A stretch of DNA of 47,256 bases from Flavobacterium sinopsychrotolerans. Its GTDB lineage: Bacteria > Bacteroidota > Bacteroidia > Flavobacteriales > Flavobacteriaceae. The stretch is taken from contig NZ_FODN01000010.1 of the NCBI RefSeq assembly GCF_900110375.1, forward strand, positions 1 through 47,256, in the 5' to 3' direction. Positions 1-8,779 of this stretch are shown piece by piece (the stretch's first letter is position 1; each line of letters opens with the position of its first letter). A model generated the notes under the pieces. It was not told the origin of the DNA. It did not search any database and was given only the letters and a program-made list of their open reading frames with translations. Position numbers and translations under genes: made by a program.

Positions 1-425
1 TATTGCGTTATTCAAGCTTTTTTAAACCTTTTTTTTACCCTTTTCTTAACTTTTACTTTAACTCGCTGAAACCGTGAATTTTGAAAGTAAAAGTTTTTTA
101 CACAAAACAGCAGCCCAATTGCCGATAAACATCATTTCAATCCAAAATCGCCGATTTCAGTGCGATTGTACGGCTGTCAACTTCCCTCCTTTATTGACTA
201 AAGCTTTAGAAATTCAATCTTTGTTCATGTTTTAGCAGCTCTTCACTAAGCTCTACTCCTTCAAAATAGCCTAACTTGCCTGTATTCAAACAAAAAAACT
301 ACTCTGGATCAATAAAATGGTTTTATGCTATACCTTATATAGTAACAAAAATCGCTTTTCCTTTCTATCCTATATATAAGGTAAGATCATATACGTCAAA
401 ACAACAAAAAACTCTGGTTTACCGA
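1..425. other. Intergenic stretch without a recognisable gene
   Basis: No convincing coding frame is visible on either strand. The only structure noted is an imperfect inverted repeat, ACCTTATATAG near 332-342 against CTATATATAAGGT near 370-382. Its loop is about 27 bases, too long for a simple terminator. Confidence 0.5.
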
Positions 426-580
426 AACCCGCGTTAGGGATAGCAGCGTAAAGCCCACAGTTCCGTTGAGTCTCAAACTCAATCGGACGAGGACTTGTAG
501 CGAATAGCCCGACTTATAAAATACCGAGAGGCGATTACCCTTTACGATAATCGCCTCTCTGTATTTTATAAGGAACGCCA
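426..580. repeat. Flavobacterium-type intergenic hairpin repeat
   Basis: The element lies directly downstream of the DUF4294 gene, which reads leftwards. It contains GCGTTAGGGAT and two copies of a short block (GCAGCGTAAAGCCC and GTAGCGAATAGCCC). It ends in a strong hairpin at 513-572 with a perfect 12-bp outer arm (CTTATAAAATAC), two mismatched pairs, a perfect 11-bp inner arm (AGAGGCGATTA) and a 10-base loop. From memory, similar 'GTTAGGGATTG...GCGGAAAGCCCG' sequences recur between genes in Flavobacterium. They may be related to the published Flavo-1 RNA motif, but I cannot confirm that. The hairpin may also act as a transcription terminator. Confidence 0.6.
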
Positions 581-589
581 AAATGAAAA

Positions 590-1267
590 TTATTTTTTCA
601 GCTTTTCAGCTCTGGACTCCCAGGAATCAGTTAGATTATCATAATCAACTGGTTTTGCCGGATTTTGATTTTGTAATCTTCCGGAATCGAATGCCCGCAC
701 TAATATCGTTTCTATCAGATAGTCTTCATTAACATCGAAAGGTGCATACTTTGTTTTCAAATTAATGTCAAACATACTTGCCGCGGTATTCGACCAAAAT
801 GCTTTCCAGCCACTTTTGAGGTTTTTTACTAATTCATAAGTTGTGGTGCCAGTTTGACGATGTATTAACTTTACCAATATTTGACCTTGTTTACGGGAAA
901 GCTTTTTGAGCTTGGCTTCGAACTCGTCACTCAAATAACTTTCAACTATTTTAAAGTATCTTTTTTTCTCTTTATTTGTTTTAAGGTTAGCCATTCCTTT
1001 ATTAAGAATGGTCAATCGCTCCGAAGCTAGTTTTGCATAAGGATAGGTTTTATAAACACGATTTTGAAGGATTAAGAATTGCTTTTTTGCTTCGGGATCC
1101 GTTTTCCCCTTATATATTAAAACTTCTGGTAATTGAATAGTATCATTAAGAATGGATTCGTCATCTTCTAACTCATACCCCATCTTTGTGGTATCCTGAG
1201 GTATTACTTGTGCATTAACAGACAGAGTGGTAAATAAATAAAACAACAAAAATTTAATTAGCTTCAT
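590..1267 (-). CDS. DUF4294 domain-containing exported protein
   Basis: A protein of about 225 residues. I place the start at the ATG at 1265-1267, because it opens directly on a signal peptide (MKLIKFLLFYLFTTLSVNAQ). The longer frame to 1288 would need a TTG start and adds seven residues before the signal. The remainder is rich in Lys and Leu and contains the conserved core seen in Bacteroidetes DUF4294 proteins (for example KTYPYAKLASERL, RQTGTTTYELVKNLKSGWKA and FDVNEDYLIE). The function of the family is unknown, and the signal sequence suggests a periplasmic location. It is transcribed alone and runs into the hairpin repeat at 426-580. The neighbouring M42 peptidase gene is divergent. Confidence 0.8.
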   Translation of the reverse strand: MKLIKFLLFYLFTTLSVNAQVIPQDTTKMGYELEDDESILNDTIQLPEVLIYKGKTDPEAKKQFLILQNRVYKTYPYAKLASERLTILNKGMANLKTNKEKKRYFKIVESYLSDEFEAKLKKLSRKQGQILVKLIHRQTGTTTYELVKNLKSGWKAFWSNTAASMFDINLKTKYAPFDVNEDYLIETILVRAFDSGRLQNQNPAKPVDYDNLTDSWESRAEKLKK

Positions 1268-1349
1268 ATAGGAAAATTTAATTGCCAAAATTATACATTA
1301 TATACACAACTGTAATGCCAAATTTATAATTTAGCAAAAAAATAATTTT

Positions 1350-2438
1350 ATGAGCACTAAATCAATATTAAACAAGTCATCACTTGAGTTTTTAGAAAAC
1401 TACCTTAATAATGCATCACCTACAGGATATGAAAGTGGCGGGCAGAAATTATGGATGGAATACTTGAAACCTTATGTTGATACTTTTATAACGGATACGT
1501 ACGGTTCTGCTGTTGGAATCATAAATCCGGATGCACCTTATAAGGTCGTGATTGAAGGTCATGCTGACGAAATTTCATGGTACGTCAATTATATTACGGA
1601 TGATGGATTAATTTACGTGATTAGAAATGGTGGTTCGGATCACCAAATTGCACCTTCAAAACGCGTTAATATTCATACTAAAGCAGGAATTGTAAAAGGT
1701 GTTTTTGGTTGGCCTGCTATCCACACTAGAAATAGAAGCAAAGAAGAAGTAGCTAAAGTTGATAATCTATTTATTGATATTGGTTGTGAAACCAAAGAAC
1801 AGGTAGATAAAATGGGTGTTCATGTAGGTTGCGTGATTACGTATCCTGACGAATTCATGATTTTGAACGAAAACAAGTTTGTTTGTCGCGCGATTGATAA
1901 CCGTATGGGTGGGTTTATGATTGCCGAAGTAGCTCGTTTGCTACACGAAAACAAAATAAAACTTCCTTTTGGATTGTACATTACCAATTCCGTTCAGGAA
2001 GAAGTTGGTCTTCGTGGTGCCGAAATGATTACCAAAACCATCAAACCAAACGTAGCTATTGTTACTGATGTTTGTCATGACTCCACTACTCCAATGATTG
2101 AAAAGAAAATTGAAGGAGATACAAAAATTGGTAAAGGTCCTGTAGTTACTTATGCGCCTGCTGTTCAGAATAATTTGAGAGAATTGATTTTAGAAACTGC
2201 TATGGCAAAAGAAATCCCGTTCCAAAGATTGGCTTCCTCACGTGTTACGGGAACTGATACCGATGCTTTTGCTTACAGTAATGGCGGTGTGGCTTCAGCT
2301 TTGATATCTTTGCCGTTGCGTTATATGCATACCACGGTTGAAATGGTGCACCGTGATGACGTTGAAAACGTGATCAAATTAATTTATGAAACCTTGTTGA
2401 AATTAGAAAACGAAGAAACATTCTCTTATTTCAAATAA
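1350..2438 (+). CDS. M42 family metallopeptidase (glutamyl aminopeptidase / CelM-like)
   Basis: A cytosolic 362-residue protein of normal family length with no signal peptide. The di-metal aminopeptidase motifs are in order: EGHADEISW (metal His/Asp), RAIDNRMGG (bridging Asp), SVQEEVGLRGA (catalytic Glu pair), VTDVCHD, and a C-terminal block ending RYMHTTVEMVH that carries the last metal ligand. M42 enzymes are large oligomeric aminopeptidases that trim peptides. Substrate specificity cannot be read from the sequence. The gene stands alone, divergent from the DUF4294 gene, with a hairpin repeat starting a few bases after its stop codon. Confidence 0.9.
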   Translation: MSTKSILNKSSLEFLENYLNNASPTGYESGGQKLWMEYLKPYVDTFITDTYGSAVGIINPDAPYKVVIEGHADEISWYVNYITDDGLIYVIRNGGSDHQIAPSKRVNIHTKAGIVKGVFGWPAIHTRNRSKEEVAKVDNLFIDIGCETKEQVDKMGVHVGCVITYPDEFMILNENKFVCRAIDNRMGGFMIAEVARLLHENKIKLPFGLYITNSVQEEVGLRGAEMITKTIKPNVAIVTDVCHDSTTPMIEKKIEGDTKIGKGPVVTYAPAVQNNLRELILETAMAKEIPFQRLASSRVTGTDTDAFAYSNGGVASALISLPLRYMHTTVEMVHRDDVENVIKLIYETLLKLENEETFSYFK

Positions 2439-2443
2439 TTTTT

Positions 2444-2535
2444 AGGAGCTAATCCCGTCTCGTTCTAAAACGAGATTGCAATCTTTCCCTTTTTGGCAGC
2501 AAAAAGGAAAAGGATTTCCACTACTATCGGGGCTA
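2444..2535 (+). repeat. Flavobacterium-type intergenic repeat, second class
   Basis: It starts six bases after the M42 stop codon with GGAGCTAATCCCG and ends with ATCGGGGCTA. It includes a CTCGTTCTAAAACGAG hairpin and a longer hairpin built from CCCTTTTTGGCAGCAAAAAGG. From memory this is a recurrent Flavobacterium intergenic repeat ('GGAGCTATTTCCCGC...CTATCGGGGCTA'). It probably ends up in the 3' untranslated part of the upstream transcript. Confidence 0.6.
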
Positions 2536-2537
2536 AA

Positions 2538-2570
2538 AACCGCAGTTCAAATTATGAATTGCGGTTTTTT
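2538..2570 (+). terminator. Intrinsic terminator after the M42 gene and repeat
   Basis: The hairpin AACCGCAGTTCA / TGAATTGCGGTT has a single wobble pair and a four-base loop, followed by a run of T. It is almost identical to the terminator at 3055-3089 on the other side of the DUF1801 gene. Confidence 0.75.
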
Positions 2571-2598
2571 ATTAAATTTACTCAAACAATTCATAAAA

Positions 2599-3054
2599 AT
2601 GCAATCAACTGCCACATCAATAGAAGCGTATTTAGAAGAAATCCCAGAGGAAAGAAAAATAGCTTTTACAAAACTCCGAGAAACTATTACAGAAAATATT
2701 CCAAAAGGATTTGTTGAACAAATGTCATACGGAATGATTGGTTATGTAGTGCCACATTCTATTTATCCTGGTGGCTATCATTGCGAACCAAAACTCCCGT
2801 TACCCTTTATTAACATCGCTTCTCAAAAAAATTTCATTGCGCTTTACCACATGGGAATTTATGCTAAGCCGAAATTACTGAATTGGTTTGTTACCGAATA
2901 TCCAAAACACAGCACCCTAAAATTAGACATGGGAAAAAGTTGCATCCGATTTAAGAAGATGAACCAAATGCCTTTTGACTTAATTGCTGAACTCGTCCAA
3001 AAAATGTCGGTTCAGGAATGGATTATTTGTTATGAATCAGCATTTAAAAAATAA
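2599..3054 (+). CDS. DUF1801 domain-containing protein
   Basis: A 151-residue protein starting MQSTATSIEAYLEEIP. The open frame extends back to 2476, but that part covers the repeat and the terminator hairpin, so the ATG at 2599 is the sensible start. The fold is that of DUF1801 / YdhG-like proteins (PF08818): IPEERKIAFTKLRETI, then MSYGMIGYVVP, PFINIASQKNFIALYHMG, and a C-terminal KLDMGKSCIRFKK block. It is soluble, with no signal or membrane segment. No catalytic role is established for the family. It is bracketed by two near-identical terminator hairpins and is convergent with purC. Confidence 0.85.
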   Translation: MQSTATSIEAYLEEIPEERKIAFTKLRETITENIPKGFVEQMSYGMIGYVVPHSIYPGGYHCEPKLPLPFINIASQKNFIALYHMGIYAKPKLLNWFVTEYPKHSTLKLDMGKSCIRFKKMNQMPFDLIAELVQKMSVQEWIICYESAFKK

Positions 3055-3089
3055 AAAACCGCAATTCAAAATTATGAATTGCGGTTTTT
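3055..3089. terminator. Bidirectional terminator between DUF1801 gene and purC
   Basis: AAAAACCGCAATTCA pairs with TGAATTGCGGTTTTT around a six-base centre, with A-runs on one side and T-runs on the other. It can therefore serve both convergent genes. Confidence 0.85.
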
Positions 3090-3111
3090 ATTTATTTTTA
3101 TGGAAATTGTT

Positions 3112-4065
3112 CTATCTATTCGCTAGATATTCCAAAACATTTTTCTCGATTCTTTCATCTATATTAGTGATGTCTGCTTTTACAAATTTCTCTCCTAAGA
3201 TATTTTCGTATAATTCAATATATCTTTCAGAAACGGTTTCTATGTATTCATCAGTCATATCTGGAATTTGTTGCCCTTCGAGTCCTTGAAAACCATTTTC
3301 GATTAACCAACGACGAACAAACTCTTTCGATAATTGTTTTTGTTCTTCTCCGCTGTTTTGACGTTCTTGGTATCCTTCTGCGTAAAAATAACGAGAAGAA
3401 TCCGGTGTGTGAATTTCGTCAATCAAGACAATTACACCTTCTTTAGTTTTACCAAATTCATATTTGGTATCCACCAAAATCAAACCACGACTAGCAGCAA
3501 TTTCAGTTCCTCTTTGAAATAAATCCCTTGTGAATTTTTCTAAAACAACATAATCTTCTTCAGAAATAATTCCTTTCGACAAAATATCCTCACGAGAAAT
3601 ATCAGCATCATGTTCTCCATTATCCGCTTTGGTTGTCGGTGTAATAATAGGTTCTGGGAATTTATCATTTTCTTTCAAATAGTCTGGCATTGAAACTCCG
3701 CAAATTTCTCTTTTGCCAAGAGCGTATTCACGAGCAGCATGTCCCGAAAGATAGCCACGGATTACCATTTCTACTTTGAAAGGCTCACATAAATGACCTA
3801 CTGCTACGTTAGGATCAGGAGTTGCAATTAACCAGTTTGGAACAATATCCTCAGTCAATTCCATGAATTTAGTAGCAATCTGGTTTAGAATTTGACCTTT
3901 ATATGGAATTCCTTTTGGCAAAACTACATCAAAAGCCGAAAGCCTGTCCGTAGCTACCATAACCAAAAGTTCATCATTGATGTTATATACTTCTCGTACT
4001 TTACCGCGGTAAACAGATTTCTGGTTTGGAAAATTAAAATCAGTAGTTGTGATGGTGTTGCTCAT
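3112..4065 (-). CDS. purC: Phosphoribosylaminoimidazole-succinocarboxamide synthase
   Basis: A 317-residue SAICAR synthetase, which ligates aspartate to CAIR using ATP in step 8 of IMP synthesis. The N-terminus has the typical [14 protein letters not shown] nucleotide loop and [21 protein letters not shown]. The later signature [12 protein letters not shown] and the [11 protein letters not shown] and [13 protein letters not shown] motifs are intact. Length and start (ATG at 4063-4065) fit the long form of the enzyme used by Bacteroidetes. It is cytosolic. It appears monocistronic, with a shared terminator to its left. Confidence 0.96.
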   Translation of the reverse strand: MSNTITTTDFNFPNQKSVYRGKVREVYNINDELLVMVATDRLSAFDVVLPKGIPYKGQILNQIATKFMELTEDIVPNWLIATPDPNVAVGHLCEPFKVEMVIRGYLSGHAAREYALGKREICGVSMPDYLKENDKFPEPIITPTTKADNGEHDADISREDILSKGIISEEDYVVLEKFTRDLFQRGTEIAASRGLILVDTKYEFGKTKEGVIVLIDEIHTPDSSRYFYAEGYQERQNSGEEQKQLSKEFVRRWLIENGFQGLEGQQIPDMTDEYIETVSERYIELYENILGEKFVKADITNIDERIEKNVLEYLANR

Positions 4066-4167
4066 TATACTAGTTGTGTGTGTTTATTTTTTGTTTTGCA
4101 AATTTAAAACTATTTCATAGAGTTTCCCAAAGAACAGAACTCTTAAATTTTATTTTTATCTCTAAAA

Positions 4168-6516
4168 TTATTTTTTAAGTAACGTATCGTTGAATAAATT
4201 TAAGATTCGGCTGTATTCGTCAACCCAAGAATAGGTTTCTTTAAAACCATGAGCTTCCACTGGGAAACTTGACAAGCTCCATTTTTTCTTCCCTAATTCT
4301 ATAAAACGTTGAGACAAACGAACAATGTCTTTGTATTCTACATTATCATCTACCATACCGTGAAGCATCAATAAATCCCCTTGTAAATTATCTGCAAAAT
4401 AGATTGGAGAACTTTTTTTGTAAGCATCCGGATCCGTCTCTGGGAAATTAAGAATGTTTCCGGTGTAGCCATGATTGTAATGTACCCAATCCGTAACAGA
4501 ACGTAAAGCTGCTCCAGAAGCAAACTCTTTGGGAGTTGTTAACATTCCCATCAACGTGATGAAACCTCCGTAAGAACCACCATAAATCCCAACTTTTGAA
4601 GCATCAATTCCATGATTTTCGACTAGAAATTTCTTTCCGTCAATTTGATCTGTTAAATCTTTTCCACCCATAAAACGGTAAATTCCTGTTCTAAAATCTC
4701 GTCCATATCCGTCGCTGCCTCTATAATCAATATCTAAAACGGTATAACCCAAATCGACCAATAAATTATGAAACATGTATTCTCTGTGGTACGTACTCCA
4801 ATAATTATGCGCGTTTTGCAAATAACCAGCTCCATGAACAAACAAGATTGCGGCTTTATTCGCATTGGCAGTTTGTGGCTTGTACAATCTGGCATTTACG
4901 GGAGTCCCATCCTGCGCTTTGAAAGTAATTACTTCCGGTTCACGCCAAGAATATCCTTTGAAACTTTCCGATGTTGAAGACGTTATCTGATTTAAGTTGG
5001 TATTCTTTTTATTAGGCGCTACATACAATTCCCAAGGTTTATTTTTATACGAATAACGAACCAATAAGGAACTTTCGTCTGGAGACAAACTCACTTCATG
5101 AGCGCCATCTTTAGTCAAAATAGGTTGTAAAACGGCATTAGAAACTTCTAATTTATAGAAATTTCTGTTTCCTGGGTGTGTCGTTGTAGTCGTTAAATAA
5201 AAAGACTTTTTATCTTTTGACAAATTCACGTTGCGCACTTCCCAATTTCCTTTGGTGAGTTGTGTTTTCTTTTTTGACTTTAAATTATACGTATACAAAT
5301 GAGAATAACCGGTTTCTTCCGATTGGAAGTAAACGGTTTCATTGTCTCCCAAAAACCCAAGTGTTCCTCTTCCATAAGAGTTAGAAGGAATTCCGGGTCC
5401 GCCAATCCAAGCTTCATCATGCTGATGATCTAATTCCTGGAAAGTTCCATTTTCTAAATTTAAACTGACAATCCATCGGTCTTTGTTGTCCTGACTTCTT
5501 ATTTCAGCAATTGCGTAAGAACCATTTTCATTGTAAACAGGTTCCTGAACCACAATTAGTTTATTCTTTTTTTCTGCAGTTTTTGATTTTTCATACAACT
5601 CAAAATATTTAGGAACATCCTGAATATGGCTCAAAGATGAAAAATTCATGAAATATACAGAATCTTTGGCGATGTTGTAAATCCCGAATTTGGTTGCCAA
5701 CAAATTATCTACAGAAACTTTTTCCTTCGTATCTTCAACTTGATTATAGCCATCAGCTGTTATAAAAAGTTCCATTTTTTCACTTTTACGTTCTGAATCT
5801 TCTATTAATCTGAAAGTCGCAAAATTGCCTTTTGGATCCACTTTTAAGTTTCCAAAAGTGTTTTTTCCATAATAATAAGGCTTTGGAAAATCTGATTTTG
5901 TAGTTTTTGATTTTGCCAAATTCCATTTTTTCAAAGCTTCCTGATCTCTGACAAATTGAAATAATTCCTCTTGTTGGCTTTTCAAAAAAGATTCTTTATC
6001 AGTGGCTTTCTCTTCTGATTTTCCTTTACGAAAGTTAGTGATTTGAATGATAGAACCTTCATTGTTATTGAACTGAAAAAGGTTTTCATTTTGTCTGAAA
6101 TACAGTATTCCTGCTACAGCACCCATTTGTAAATTAGCAATTGGACTGCTTTGTTGGTATAGTTTTTTTGAGGTTTTACTTTTTAAGGAATACGAAAACA
6201 ATCTTCCTTTATCGATATAATAATACAAATCAGGATTGTCCGTTTTTTTTAAATCTAATTTTGAAAAAGCGGCTTCATTTGGCGAAGCTAATTCAGGTTT
6301 TGATAATCCATTTTTCCAAAAATAAGTACTTGTACCCAATTCATTATTTGGATTCCAATCAAAATAAACTTTCTGTCCATCTAAAGACCATCTTTCATTC
6401 TCTGGTTGCGCGCCAATGAAAGTGTTGCCTTTCATGATTTCTTCCAGTTTTAGCGTTTGACTTTGAATTATTATGGAAAACAAAATACAGATAATAAGGA
6501 TTATTTTTTTGTTCAT
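4168..6516 (-). CDS. S9 family peptidase (dipeptidyl-peptidase IV-like)
   Basis: A 782-residue exported serine peptidase with an N-terminal signal (MNKKIILIICILFSIIIQSQ), a long beta-propeller region (about residues 40-500) and a C-terminal alpha/beta hydrolase domain. The catalytic set is visible: nucleophile Ser near residue 645 in YGGSYGGF, an Asp in MVDDNVEY and a His in VEAHGF. The oxyanion and substrate region contains ILFVHGAGYLQ and DIDYRGSDGYG. These enzymes release dipeptides or cleave after Pro in the periplasm. The propeller lacks an obvious specificity signature, so the exact subfamily (S9B or S9C) is open. The gene stands alone. Confidence 0.9.
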   Translation of the reverse strand: MNKKIILIICILFSIIIQSQTLKLEEIMKGNTFIGAQPENERWSLDGQKVYFDWNPNNELGTSTYFWKNGLSKPELASPNEAAFSKLDLKKTDNPDLYYYIDKGRLFSYSLKSKTSKKLYQQSSPIANLQMGAVAGILYFRQNENLFQFNNNEGSIIQITNFRKGKSEEKATDKESFLKSQQEELFQFVRDQEALKKWNLAKSKTTKSDFPKPYYYGKNTFGNLKVDPKGNFATFRLIEDSERKSEKMELFITADGYNQVEDTKEKVSVDNLLATKFGIYNIAKDSVYFMNFSSLSHIQDVPKYFELYEKSKTAEKKNKLIVVQEPVYNENGSYAIAEIRSQDNKDRWIVSLNLENGTFQELDHQHDEAWIGGPGIPSNSYGRGTLGFLGDNETVYFQSEETGYSHLYTYNLKSKKKTQLTKGNWEVRNVNLSKDKKSFYLTTTTTHPGNRNFYKLEVSNAVLQPILTKDGAHEVSLSPDESSLLVRYSYKNKPWELYVAPNKKNTNLNQITSSTSESFKGYSWREPEVITFKAQDGTPVNARLYKPQTANANKAAILFVHGAGYLQNAHNYWSTYHREYMFHNLLVDLGYTVLDIDYRGSDGYGRDFRTGIYRFMGGKDLTDQIDGKKFLVENHGIDASKVGIYGGSYGGFITLMGMLTTPKEFASGAALRSVTDWVHYNHGYTGNILNFPETDPDAYKKSSPIYFADNLQGDLLMLHGMVDDNVEYKDIVRLSQRFIELGKKKWSLSSFPVEAHGFKETYSWVDEYSRILNLFNDTLLKK

Positions 6517-6565
6517 TTGGTTTTAATTTTATGGGTAAATTGGGAAGTATGGTTGGTTAAAGAAA

Positions 6566-7378
6566 TTAATTATTCAATAATTCCTGAGTTATATATTTCG
6601 CAACTCCTTCATTATCATTAGACAAAATTACTTCTAAATGAGACAGCTTCGCTTTCAAACTGTCCGGTGCATTTTCCATAACTAAACCTTTTCCAGAGGA
6701 TTTGAGCATATTTTCATCATTATAGCCATCACCAAAAGAAATAGTTTGTTCAAAAACAAAATTCTCTTTTTTCAAAATTTTGGCAATCGCAACACTTTTA
6801 TCGACTGATTTGTCCATAAATTCCAAACAAATAGGAAGGCTGAAAGCATGACTAAAAGCTGCTGAATGATTTTCTAAAATTCGGTCTCTTAATTCAATTA
6901 ATTTGGAATGTTTTTCGTGTGTGAAAAATAATTTTATTCCGCTGACATCATCCAAAGTATCGAAATCAACAATTTCAGGCAAGTAATTCAATTCTGTCTG
7001 AAAACTATTTAATTTTTCGTTTATTTTATTGGTTTGCCAAACATTTTCTTTGAATAAAACGGTCGTAATCTCAGGGTCAATATCTAAATTTAATATTGAT
7101 TTTATGTCGTCGCTTTTTATATCGAAAGAAAATAGAAGTTCTTTTTCAGGAGAATGAATTCGGGCTCCATTTGAAGTAACTAAATAAACTGGACATCCTA
7201 AACCCTCCACTAAAGGCATTGCATCCAAGTGATGACGGCCAGTTGCTACAATTATTAAATAATTTTGATTGTGGAGTTCTTGAAAAACAGTTTTGGTGTA
7301 TTGGGATATTTTGTGATCTGAATTGAGTAAAGTTCCGTCTAAATCGCTTATTACGACTTTTATTTTTTCTTGTGTCAT
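6566..7378 (-). CDS. Cof-type HAD-IIB family hydrolase
   Basis: About 270 residues from the ATG at 7376-7378 (MTQEKIKVVISDLDGTL). An upstream extension to 7441 is open but would put 21 odd residues in front of the first HAD motif. Motif I is DLDGTLLNSD, motif II is the VATGR block, motif III is a Lys within DKSVDKSVAI, and motif IV is SFGDGYNDENML. The Cof/YidA subfamily carries a large C2 cap and dephosphorylates sugar phosphates, flavin nucleotides or related small molecules. The substrate cannot be told from the sequence. It is divergent from hmp across a short regulatory region. Confidence 0.88.
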   Translation of the reverse strand: MTQEKIKVVISDLDGTLLNSDHKISQYTKTVFQELHNQNYLIIVATGRHHLDAMPLVEGLGCPVYLVTSNGARIHSPEKELLFSFDIKSDDIKSILNLDIDPEITTVLFKENVWQTNKINEKLNSFQTELNYLPEIVDFDTLDDVSGIKLFFTHEKHSKLIELRDRILENHSAAFSHAFSLPICLEFMDKSVDKSVAIAKILKKENFVFEQTISFGDGYNDENMLKSSGKGLVMENAPDSLKAKLSHLEVILSNDNEGVAKYITQELLNN

Positions 7379-7493
7379 CTTTCGTTTTTCACTATCATTT
7401 TTAACAATTCCAAATTTATTCAATTTTAGAGAGAAACGCAAAAAATTATAAAAAGTTTAGGTTAATCTTTATTGACGATATTTTAAAAAATAC

Positions 7494-7518
7494 ATTGTTG
7501 TATTTTAAATACAACAAT
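7494..7518. promoter_or_regulatory. Perfect 11-3-11 palindrome, probable operator of hmp-nsrR
   Basis: ATTGTTGTATT and its exact reverse complement AATACAACAAT are separated by TTA. The palindrome covers the position expected for the -33 element of the hmp promoter, so a bound repressor would block transcription. The obvious candidate is the Rrf2/NsrR-type regulator encoded downstream of hmp. The AT-rich dyad shape is like known NsrR sites, but the bases differ. Confidence 0.7.
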
Positions 7519-7533
7519 ATGTAAAATGATTGC

Positions 7534-7541
7534 TATATTTG
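7534..7541 (+). promoter_or_regulatory. Bacteroidetes -7 box for hmp
   Basis: TATATTTG matches TAnnTTTG and lies 24 bases before the hmp ATG. The predicted transcription start is therefore near 7548. The palindrome at 7494-7518 ends 15 bases upstream of this box. Confidence 0.65.
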
Positions 7542-7565
7542 TAAAAATTAAAATATAATAAAGTC

Positions 7566-8768
7566 ATGAATGCAAGTCAAAAAGAATTAATAAAAGCAAC
7601 TGTGCCAATTTTAAGAACAAATGGAAATGATTTGATCACCTATTTTTACCAAAGAATGTTATCAAATAATCCCGAGTTGAAAAATATTTTTAATATGGCA
7701 AATCAAGCTAGTGGAAAACAACAAAATGCTTTGAGTGGAGCTGTTCTAGCTTATGCTGAAAACATAGAAGATCCTACTGTTTTGATCAATACATTAAAAT
7801 CGATTGGAAATAAACATGTAAGTTTAAATATTCAACCAGCGCAATATGATATTGTTGGAAACCATTTAATTGGATCGATAAAAGAAGTATTAGGTGATCT
7901 CGCAACACTAGAATTAATTGAAGCCTGGACCTGTGCTTACAATGAATTGGCTCAAATAATGATTAGTATTGAAGCTGATATGTATCAAAAAACAATTAAT
8001 AAAATAGGAGGCTGGAAAGGCTGGAGAACCTTCATAATCTCCAAAATTGTAAAAGAAAGCGACGAAATTAATTCATTTTACCTTAAGCCGGAAGACAACA
8101 AAGAAATTGCCGATTTCTATCCTGGTCAATATATATCAGTGAGTGCTTTTATTCCTGAATTAGGTCATAAACAGCCTAGGCAATATAGCCTGTCCTCTTA
8201 TTCTAATAGTGAATATTATAGAATTTCGGTAAAAAAAGAAATCAGTCAAAATACAACTCCTGATGGTATTGTTTCCAATGCATTACATAACAAAAAAGAA
8301 GGTGATATAATTGAAGTTAGCGCACCAGCGGGGGTATTTTTTGCAGATCCAAAAGCTAAAAATCCTTTGGTATTAGTTAGTGGCGGTGTTGGACTTACTC
8401 CTATGATGAGTATGGTAGAAACCAATAAAAATTCACTTCAAAAAAATCGAACAGTTTGGATTCACAGTTGTCGCAATGAAAATGTTCATGCGTTCAAAGA
8501 TACTATCGAGGAATTAAACAACGAAAATGAGTGGTTAACCTCTTTCGTTTTTTATGAAACTTTACCCGAATCAGAAACAAACGCTATCGAAGGAAGAATT
8601 GATTTGCATCAAATAAAAGAAGAAATCCTTATTGAGGATGCAAAATATTATATTTGCGGACCGGCTATTTTTATAAAAGTTCAATATCAATCTTTGGTTG
8701 CACTTGGTGTAAATAGAGAAAATATACTTTACGAAGAATTTGGTCCCCAATTATTAAGCCTTAATTAG
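7566..8768 (+). CDS. hmp: NO-inducible flavohaemoprotein (nitric oxide dioxygenase)
   Basis: A 400-residue protein with the full Hmp layout: globin (about 1-140), FAD-binding ferredoxin-reductase domain (about 150-255) and NAD-binding domain (about 260-400). In the globin, proximal haem His84 lies in NKHVSLNI, and the B10 Tyr28 and an E7 Gln (KQQNAL) are present. FAD is held by RQYSLSS and NAD(P)H by VSGGVGLTPMM and YICGPAIF. The enzyme oxidises NO to nitrate with O2 and NAD(P)H in the cytoplasm. It is cotranscribed with the Rrf2 regulator 11 bases downstream. Control by that regulator through the palindrome at 7494-7518 is inferred. Confidence 0.96.
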   Translation: MNASQKELIKATVPILRTNGNDLITYFYQRMLSNNPELKNIFNMANQASGKQQNALSGAVLAYAENIEDPTVLINTLKSIGNKHVSLNIQPAQYDIVGNHLIGSIKEVLGDLATLELIEAWTCAYNELAQIMISIEADMYQKTINKIGGWKGWRTFIISKIVKESDEINSFYLKPEDNKEIADFYPGQYISVSAFIPELGHKQPRQYSLSSYSNSEYYRISVKKEISQNTTPDGIVSNALHNKKEGDIIEVSAPAGVFFADPKAKNPLVLVSGGVGLTPMMSMVETNKNSLQKNRTVWIHSCRNENVHAFKDTIEELNNENEWLTSFVFYETLPESETNAIEGRIDLHQIKEEILIEDAKYYICGPAIFIKVQYQSLVALGVNRENILYEEFGPQLLSLN

Positions 8769-8779
8769 CAAATTTTAAT

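Noticed and set aside
2476..2598. N-terminal extension of the DUF1801 protein
   Set aside because: It covers a repeat and a terminator hairpin. The ATG at 2599 starts the conserved domain.
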